Shown: positions 56,650 to 64,000 of the stretch, in pieces
Numbering within the stretch: the first letter of the stretch is position 1
Layout: each line of letters starts with the position of its first letter
Origin: Albugo candida
Taxonomy: Eukaryota; Oomycota; Peronosporomycetes; Albuginales; Albuginaceae
Length of the DNA stretch: 64,000 bases
Reading direction: 5' to 3'
NCBI GenBank assembly: GCA_905220665.1
Contig: CAJNAR010000016.1
Location: 186,001 to 250,000 of the forward strand
Made by a program: the position numbers and the translations under genes
The notes under the pieces: generated by a model
What the model was told of the DNA's origin: nothing
What the model saw: only the letters and a program-made list of their open reading frames with translations
The model's database searches: none

Positions 56650-57315
56650 ATGCGGAGCTCGAGTCCGACTTCGTCTTTAGACAGTCTTGGCCGGCGCAAA
56701 CGACGGTCTTCAGTGCGTTCTCGTCAACATACGTCAAGACATACTTCATCTTCATCTAATTCCTCTAGCTCGTCATCAAATCTCTCCGTATCGCCGAAAA
56801 AACAGCGTCGTCACCATGATAATAGATCTCGCCGGCGCTCTACCTCTCGACATCGCGGTAGATCCTATAGCCGTAGACGCTACAATCGATCACGGTCACG
56901 ATCATATCTATCTGGAGCGAATAGAAATAGGTCTGATCGCCCAAGTTCAATACTTTTCTTTATTATATGAGTGTTTCTCCGTAGAAGGATCGAGGGAAAC
57001 GATAGTAATAAGAAGGTTGAGAAAGCGGTAGACATCTCCAAATCGACTAAATCGACTTTTGTTGCATCAAACTTGAAAAATGCGTCAACGAATTTAACAA
57101 GTAAGGTGGAGACCATAATATCGGATGATATTCCAGACGAAGAACAGCTCAGGCTTTTATTTGGATTTAATGGATTCGATTCGACAAAAGGCAAAATTGT
57201 CCAAGATAATTTGACAACAGCGGCGACAGGAGCTTGTCGAAAAGATACAAAACGAGAGTATCGGCAGTATATGAATCGACTTGGAGGCTTCAATCGGCCA
57301 TTAGATAAACGATAG
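56650..57315 (+). CDS. SNRNP27: U4/U6.U5 tri-snRNP 27 kDa protein (SNRNP27)
   Basis: Two exons, 56650-56930 and 56985-57315 (54-bp intron, GTCTGA...CCGTAG), give 203 residues. The N-terminal half is rich in Arg-Ser dipeptides and Ser runs, an RS domain. The C-terminal ~65 residues match SNRNP27: the (F/L)FGF.(G/S)FD(S/T)TKGK motif and the end KREYRQYMNRLGGFNRPLD. The protein joins the spliceosomal tri-snRNP and influences 5' splice-site choice. Without the intron the frame stops early, which supports the splice model. Confidence 0.88.
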
Positions 57316-57391
57316 CTTGTGAGGATGACACCAAATGGACATGGATTTGGTGTCGCCAGAAGCTGCATTGGACACACATGAATTGGTAACG

Positions 57392-60300
57392 TCAGTATTT
57401 AGACGCCTTCTCTTTAGCTGATAAACTTGTGCTCCATCGTACGCTGTTTTTTTCTTCTGATTTCATATGCAAACTTTCTACAATCTCGTTACTAAATGCA
57501 CGTGTGTTGCGCAGAAAGATGTGATACCTTTCCATATCATCCTCTTGTTGGACCCAAGTGCTCCGATTCCCTTGTGTCTGCTTTTCTCGAGATTTTTCTT
57601 TTGCTTCAAGAGCAGTCCATTTCGAAAACCCGCCCGGCAAAGTGCCATCAAAGCCCGGAAACTGAATTGAATAGTTGATACTTTGCACTTTCATCTCGTT
57701 CGAGCACCATAATGCCAGTATTGTAGCTTGCGAATGGGTCGGGAAGTGCTTCAGTACCTCATGACATTGAGCTAGAGCAGTATCCACCTGACCGAGACCA
57801 ATCTGAGCTTGAGCACATTTTAACCAAGTTGGAATTTCTATCGCGGAAAGATGCGATGAAGTCGCGTTTCGGAGTAGTTTGATAGCTTTTTCATAGCTCT
57901 GAAGTGCCTCGAAATAATTCTTTTGACGGAGATCAAGATCGCCTTGTATAATATACACAGTGGCCAATTCATCAAACCCATAGATATCAGCAAGCTCGAC
58001 AACACATTGCAGATCTTCAGATAATCCAGTTCTCAATCGGTGAACCTTTTCACGCTTTTTTACGAGTTCTTGAACGTCTTTATCCATCAGAGCCTGATGC
58101 GTCTCAGTTTTTCCATCCTGAAGTGCAGTCTTTGTCAACTGCAGAACAGTACGGCATGAAATCTCATCTCGTGAGATCTTTCGACGTTCCTGGAGCAAGT
58201 CGAGCCGCCGGAGCTTTTTCTGCTGGCACCTTACGCTTTCATGTAGCCTACGGATTTCACATTCCGATTCTTGTACAGAGCGAGATCGGCAAAGCGCACG
58301 CAAAAAATACTGCTGGATGAGATTTTGCGACTCTTTCTGTGTCAGGGTATTGAATTTGATTTGCAGAGAATTATCCTTCAGCAATGCACTCAGTTGAGTT
58401 TCGGCTTTTGCGAGCAAACCCGATTCCATAAGTGCTTTTGCAGTCCAAAATTGTGCCTGGCGGTACAAATAAGGATTTTTAGAAGCTGATTCCGGTTGGA
58501 TTGGAGTGTTACTCAGCTCAATGCGTTTAATGCTGTGTCGATCCAGCTGATGTAAAACTGCCGGGTATTGATTGAAGCAATTTCCATTGGCACGTAATAC
58601 CTCAAGGCCATGCGATTCCATAAATGATGATGGTAATTGCGAGATGAAGTTGAACGAAATGCTAAGGACTCGCAAACTCGAGAGATTTCCGATCAAAAGA
58701 GGTAGTCTCTGTATACGGTTGTTGTCACACTGCAATACCTGCAAGTGTGTAAGTGAAATGATGGAGTCGGGGAGTTCTTCCAATTCATTTTCGTCGAGTA
58801 AAAGATGCGTCAGGGCTCCAAGTTTGTCGATTTCCGAAGGTATTCGAGCTATCTTATTATGAGATAGATTCAGCACTCGTAAAGAGGAAGCAATAAGGCA
58901 TATAGGATTGAATAACGCGCTCGGAATTTCCGCAAACCGATTGTGTTCCAGATGAAGTTCCACAACTCTTGCTAATTCCAATGTTCTAGGATCAAAGCTG
59001 AGTGTTTCAAGACTGTTGTGGCTCAAATTGAGCTCGGTAAGTGCCGCTAAATTCGGAGATATATGAAATGTTCCTTGCAGAGAGCACCTGCTCATACTCA
59101 GATGTCTCAAATTGGAAAATGATGGTGTCCAATTGTCAAAATTCCCAAGACTTGAATTATCATCCAGACAAAGCGACGTGAGACTTTTCCAGTTGTACTG
59201 AAGATTGGGCAATGCATTCAGTCGGTTCATCCCAGCGTTCAGTTGTTCCAGTCCTTGGAGCAACACCATATCAGAAGGTAAGGTCGATAAATGATTTTGA
59301 TCCAGCCGTAAAATTCTTAGTGTGTTTCCAAGCAATTCGTACGTCATTTTGTGCTGTGGTAAAGTCGTTAGCATATTGCAAGCAAGATTTAATTCCTCGA
59401 GAGCGCACAAGCTGAGTAGAGCTTCATCCTACAAATCAGTAATTTCATTGTTAGACAGATCCAGTATTCGAAGCTTGCGAAAACTGCTTTGAAATCTAGG
59501 AAATCCGGTTAGCTTGTTGCAGGATAGTTTTAAAATTTCCAAGTTGCAGGTTTCATTAGAGCTTTCAACTGTTGTCGGACAGACGGGGATAGTAAATATC
59601 TTCAGTTCATTATGGCTCAAATCCAAGTTGGAAAGATTGACAAGTGTCCAAACTGCCCAAGAAACTGAAGAAACAAGATTGCGCGAAGCATTGATTGTAT
59701 GCAAATAAGTGTTGTGGTGCAGCCCTGAGGGAAGTTTTCTCAGCTGATTATAGCTCAAATTGAGCACTTGCAACAGCTTTAGATCCTGTATCTTTGCTGA
59801 TATATGCTTTAAATTATTGTGAGATAGATTGAGGTTTCTCAGCGAACTCAGTCTCCACAAACGATGTGAAATCCTCCGAGCCTGCAGACCGCTGACATCT
59901 AAATTTGCAATTCCATCGGAATAATTCTCTTCCATCTTAACCTTCGTCTCAAACTTTGGATAAGAGTGTACCAATTCTTTTCGATGTACATCCTCCAACT
60001 GACTTTTGCTTGTTCGATCGCCTGCTGATAATTTGTCCGCATAGTGGAGTGAATCATCCAGATTCTCTACATCCATTTCGGGATGACTTGGCTCATATTT
60101 TCGTCGCATTAAATGCCTTTTCCTTTCCATATAACCACGCCATCGCGATTGAATCAAAATGCTCGCACATGACACGCGATCTGTGGCTGTAAAGTCTTCA
60201 GTCACCGAATTGGGAAGGGTCCATGAAGACTCTCCAGTCATAACATTGTGAAAGAATTTAGTTTGTGATTCATTATCATAGGCTATCCTCCAAGCAAATT

Positions 60301-60500
60301 CAGGATCATTCCCATATGTAGATTCTCCTTCCTTATATAGCGCGTTGTATGGCAAAGTCCACGATGATTCTCCCGTTCTAAACAATACAGTTCACATGTT
60401 ATTTAAAGAAAGATGAGAACAATCTCAACATTAGGTACTCGTGATTGAAATAATAGATTTGCTTGCTCTCTGGGTCAAAAACTTCTTCCCATGGAAACAT
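57392..60500 (-). CDS. WW - IQ - LRR - TPR protein with one in-frame TAG
   Basis: Exon 1 (60500-60439) and exon 2 (60377-57392) are joined by a 61-bp intron inside the first WW domain. Two WW domains (PWEEVFDPESKQIYYFNHE and AWRIAYDNESQTKFFHNV, each followed by TGESSWTLP), an IQ motif (SCASILIQSRWRGYMERK) and about 14 leucine-rich repeats follow. TPR-like helices are near the C terminus. At 59431-59429 an in-frame TAG cuts the LRR array after codon 336. The LRR register is kept on both sides, and the downstream 678 codons have no good start of their own. So this is a stop mutation, a base error or readthrough. LRR-IQ proteins are often ciliary, consistent with POC1 next door, but that is inference. 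Confidence 0.7.
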
Positions 60501-60610
60501 TGATTAATATGATCGCAATCTTAACAAGCCACCATCGTTGACATAGCGGAATTTTGAGTCAAGTAAATCAATAAGTATTAATAAAAGTTGCTGATCATGG
60601 AGACTTCTTC

Positions 60611-62065
60611 TCAATTACTGTCATGCATTTCTTCCTGATGCGTGGCCTCGACAATACTACCTTGAAATCCTCGCTTGTCGTTCTGTTTCATTAGTTGTGC
60701 TTGCATATGGGCTACTTCAGCAATACGATTCTCACTCAGTGAGATCCTCTCTTCTAAAACTGAAAGAGTTCGCGTAATGATTTCAAGCTGATCTAAAATG
60801 TGATGGAATGCAGAAGGAAACTCTGATTCTAAAGGTCGGTCTTGTACTCCATTTTCTGATAAACTCATCTGCGTCAAATTTTGTGGTGGCACAAGCAAAT
60901 CCGCTTCAGCATGAGAAGTATTCGGTGGCTCGTCATAAATTTCCCCATTTTGTATCAGTCTCGTTTGAGCCATAGGACTATTTCGGCAGTGTGAGGAGGT
61001 CTCTGTCGATTTACGCCGATCGCTTTCCCTGATCATACTATCTTCCTTAAACTGACTGATCTTCACGTTCCTCGTAGGAGGGACACTAGCTATATGAGTG
61101 GGAACGGAGTTGTGTCGCTTTGCATTTTTCGTCGTTGAAACATCACTAGTTCTTTCCAATTGCAAGCACTTCTCGATATCAGCATTCCATACCATCAGTG
61201 TTGTGTCAACAGATCCTGAAGCAATGTATTTGCAATCATGTGAGAAATTGGCGCAGTTCACTGCTCCGTCATGGCCATGAATTGTGTACAGAAGTTGCCC
61301 TTCCCGGACATCCCACAGCTTTATAGAATGATCGGTTGATGTTGAGACCAAATAAGTACCAGATGGATGGAACGCTAAGCTTGTTACGTTCGAATCATGA
61401 GCTCGATAATGATGGATAAGTTTATGTGCGCGAGTATCCCATATATTTATGCTTCGATCAGCGCTACAAGATGCGACCCATTGCCCTTCTGGATGAAAAT
61501 GAACACAATTCACAATCCCTGCGTGCTCATAAAAAGTATGAAGACATTGCCGCTTTTCGACGTCCCATAAACGCACAGTTTTATCATCAGAAGCAGATGC
61601 AATCATGTGTGCATCGGGACTAAACTGAGCTGATCGAACCCAATTACTGTGACCAATTAAAGAGCACATAAAACGGCGATTTGGCAACGACCAAATTTTG
61701 ATTGACATATCGTCTGAAGCTGTCAAGAGCTGCTTGGCAGAATATGAAAAGCAGACACTTCGTACACCACCTGCATGACCTTTTATTACGACAGAATCTC
61801 CACGCACCGTAGGTGTCCAAAGTCTAACAGAGCGATCTTGAGAAGCGGATGCTAAAAGATCACCGGCTGGAGAGAAGCATACGTCATAAACGGGTCCTTT
61901 GTGGCCCAAATACTGATACGCGCGAAGCTTTGGTCGGAAGTTCCACACCATTACACTGCAGTCGAGAGAACCGGATGCAAGCTGATGCATACATGGATGA
62001 AAACTTAGGCATGTTGCGGTGGATTTATGTCCGCGAAAGGTTCGGTGGAGCGTTGGATTTTCCAT
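60611..62065 (-). CDS. POC1: POC1 centriolar WD40 protein
   Basis: Single exon of 484 residues. Seven WD40 repeats occupy about 1-300, starting TFRGHKSTATCLSFHP. The order and wording match POC1, for example HKGPVYDVCFSPAGDLLASASQDRSVRLW. A variable linker leads to the C-terminal POC1 motif helix (HHILDQLEIITRTLSVLEERISLSENRIAEV region), which separates POC1 from other WD proteins. POC1 stabilises centriole and basal-body triplet microtubules and is needed for cilia. It starts 62 bp from the divergent gene at 62128. Confidence 0.92.
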   Translation of the reverse strand: MENPTLHRTFRGHKSTATCLSFHPCMHQLASGSLDCSVMVWNFRPKLRAYQYLGHKGPVYDVCFSPAGDLLASASQDRSVRLWTPTVRGDSVVIKGHAGGVRSVCFSYSAKQLLTASDDMSIKIWSLPNRRFMCSLIGHSNWVRSAQFSPDAHMIASASDDKTVRLWDVEKRQCLHTFYEHAGIVNCVHFHPEGQWVASCSADRSINIWDTRAHKLIHHYRAHDSNVTSLAFHPSGTYLVSTSTDHSIKLWDVREGQLLYTIHGHDGAVNCANFSHDCKYIASGSVDTTLMVWNADIEKCLQLERTSDVSTTKNAKRHNSVPTHIASVPPTRNVKISQFKEDSMIRESDRRKSTETSSHCRNSPMAQTRLIQNGEIYDEPPNTSHAEADLLVPPQNLTQMSLSENGVQDRPLESEFPSAFHHILDQLEIITRTLSVLEERISLSENRIAEVAHMQAQLMKQNDKRGFQGSIVEATHQEEMHDSN

Positions 62066-62127
62066 CTGACACCATCTAATACAAATTTGATTGGCGGAAT
62101 CAAAAGAGTCATAAAAATTCGATTTAA
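62066..62127. promoter_or_regulatory. 62-bp divergent intergenic region
   Basis: POC1 (minus) and the mitochondrial protein gene (plus) start only 62 bp apart, so they must share promoter elements or transcribe across each other's 5' ends. Confidence 0.4.
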
Positions 62128-63474
62128 ATGCTGAGATCGATTATTGCTTGCAAGTCGTGCAGAAACGCACGAAATCTCAATTTTAAATCGTCTCCATTCT
62201 ACCATGCTAATAAGAGCTTTGCCAATTCCAAACCTCGCTCATTGGAGGAAGTAGGCGATACAGCTACGAAAAACCCATCTTCTGCATATAATGGACTAAA
62301 AACAGTGTACATAACTCGTGACGCTATCCGATCTCAGGTGATACTAAAAAACTACATGATGAGTTGGATGTCCTGATAAATGTGTGATAGAATATTTGGG
62401 TATGGTTCGGAGTGGCGGCATTGGGCTGCGTCGCAATTGTCGCTTTCATGCCCGAGCTAAAAATCGGTGTCAGCAAGCACACTGCCGACTTGGCAACACG
62501 ATCCCTACAGGATGAGACGCTTCAGATGCATACCCGGGTAAAGGGACAAAAAATTGCATTATCAGGTTTCTAAGAACCATCGCTTTTCACCCAGGAATTA
62601 GCATCTCAGATTGTTCAAACTGTACTTGAAGATCCTAAAGTATTACAACAGGCTTCTCAATTTATACACAAGGTGATGTATGAAAATCCAGATGCAAAGT
62701 TATTGACACTGTCATCACCAGTAGCTTTCCACGATGACTAGCACACGAGAAGCTGTTCGGAATCTGGTTATCCAAACACTTGAAGATCGCGTTGCTATGC
62801 AAAAAGTACATGAAGCTGCAGGTGTATTGATTTCGGCTTTATTAAAAAATCCAGAGCTAAGGGCTCAGCTCATTGAGCTCGTGCAAGACACGCTACACCA
62901 TCACCAAACGAACGAAGCAGTTATGCAACTTGTCAACCGGGTGCTCCAGGATGCTTCAATTCGAAGTAATGTGACAGATCTTGCCGCTCAATTACTTTTG
63001 GAAAAAAATGTGGAACAAAGCCTCACCACAGCAATAACCAATTCGGTTCACAATACGCTAAGCGATGACGAAATTCAGTCACATGCCAAAGACTTCGTTA
63101 GTAACGTTGTTCGAGATCACACAGTGCAGGCACAGGGCAGTCAAGCATTATGGAGAACAGTTCAATATGCAGTGACGCCAACCTGGCTAAACTGGCTCTG
63201 GCCAGCTTCAGCTATGAACATACATGACATACCAGAAAAACATCAAGTAGAAAATGGAATGGGAAAAGACCAAGATGATCGCTATTTGAAGAAAAACCCA
63301 ATCAAAACCGATCAGTGTGCCGAAGCTAATGATATTCAGCAATTATTTGAGGATAGAGCTAGCGTTAAAGAAGAGCCTTTAGCCGAGAAGACAACGCCCT
63401 CGACGGAACCTGGTAGCCGTACCTTTGAGGAGAGTCTGGCAGATCAGGATTGGAACCAGCAAGGATTCTTATGA
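62128..63474 (+). CDS. Mitochondrial membrane protein with helical repeats, unknown function
   Basis: Four exons fit: 62128-62337, 62391-62537, 62595-62672 and 62725-63474 (introns 53, 57 and 52 bp), giving 394 residues. The N terminus is basic and Ser/Asn-rich (MLRSIIACKSCRNARNLNFK), like a mitochondrial presequence. One membrane segment follows near 71-90 (NIWVWFGVAALGCVAIVAFM). The middle is a series of amphipathic helical units with repeated patterns of the form Q.V...LEDP.V.QQA..F and A..L...L.....N..; the tail is acidic. I do not recognise the family. The last intron could also be read through for 20 codons before a stop, so its 3' junction is less certain. Confidence 0.65.
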
Positions 63475-64000
63475 TGTACTTGATGTCTTTAAGTGACAAA
63501 GTGCATGACTATAAACCAATTCTACATTATTTCTCGTGATCATGAATCAATCCTGATGGTAAATTTCAGCTTTTTGATTGTGGACAATCAAAGCATATTC
63601 ACGTGAAGCTGGTCTTATGGCATAGGATGGAACAAGCCAAATATTGATCCAAGCTATATGTAATACCTGATAGCCTTTTTGTATTGTCTCCAAAGAAGAA
63701 TATTAAAGCAAACTATATAATGTCGTCTTGAAGATAAGACACCATTTTACAACGATGCAATCGTAACTTTTTTTGACGCGGCGTGGTCTCGGTAGCAGCA
63801 CGATTTGTTCCAAAAGGTCGCTGATGAAACTAGGTTGGTGAACAAGGAGTGCTTCTGCGGATTATTGTCTTGTATTTGATGCTCAAATAAGATTTCGCAT
63901 CCATGAATAGGATACCAATGAAGCAGCTAACGATATTACATGCCGCTAATGCTGTATCTGGAAGCAATGCTTGGCGCGAGCTGGCGGCATCCACCAACAA
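63475..64000. other. Window end, no supported gene
   Basis: No conserved frame is visible after the mitochondrial protein gene. A downstream gene may begin beyond the window. Confidence 0.5.

Noticed and set aside
59411..59437. 21-nt GT...AG intron removing the TAG in the LRR protein
   Set aside because: It is far shorter than any other intron in the window and would leave a leucine-rich repeat of about 17 residues.
1..64000. Non-standard genetic code to explain the in-frame stops
   Set aside because: All three stop codons occur in the broken genes, while the long intact genes (dynein, channel, sulfate-activation enzyme) use none internally. Local damage or base errors fit better.

Overview
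The window looks like nuclear DNA of an oomycete (stramenopile). The evidence is a START-FYVE-GAF protein, a fused APS kinase / ATP sulfurylase / pyrophosphatase, flagellar genes (axonemal dynein, POC1) and very short introns. Most introns I could place are 48-77 bp, often with a CTAAT/CTAAC-like branch site before the acceptor. The dense packing and introns fit a compact genome such as a white rust (Albugo-type), but the genus is inference. Exon boundaries below come from reading GT/AG sites and checking phase; none is backed by transcripts.

Layout. (1) 1-12 kb is gene-poor and disordered. It holds two diverged copies of an unknown, possibly secreted protein (854-1852, intact; 8200-9235, frameshifted), each behind degenerate ~110-145 bp repeats. 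Between them lies the trifunctional sulfate-activation enzyme (2555-5530). A set of minus-strand fragments follows: coiled coil, FN3 domain and an NDUFAF4-like protein, several with frame breaks. (2) 12-21 kb carries housekeeping genes: SMG7/EST1-like, an SLC25 carrier with a long N-terminal extension, SF3B4 and RRN3. (3) 22-38 kb is tightly packed: a COMM-domain protein, a mitochondrial EF-hand-like protein, a four-repeat cyclic-nucleotide-gated channel in one 2326-aa chain, LTV1, cytochrome b561, FAM21 of the WASH complex and a START-FYVE-GAF protein. (4) 38.1-40.5 kb is non-coding. (5) 40.5-63.5 kb is packed again: a TUP1 co-repressor, a 4235-aa axonemal dynein heavy chain in a single ORF, a GST-like protein, SNRNP27, a WW-IQ-LRR-TPR protein interrupted by one in-frame TAG, POC1, and a mitochondrial membrane protein of unknown function.

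Two themes connect the genes. One is motility and sensing by the zoospore: dynein, POC1, probably the WW-IQ-LRR protein, and the pseudotetrameric channel, whose animal counterpart (CNGK) works in sperm flagella. The other is RNA and ribosome production: SF3B4, SNRNP27, SMG7, RRN3, LTV1. The most notable item is the channel: of its four pores only repeat 2 keeps GYGD, and of its four nucleotide-binding domains only repeat 3 keeps the phosphate-binding arginines.
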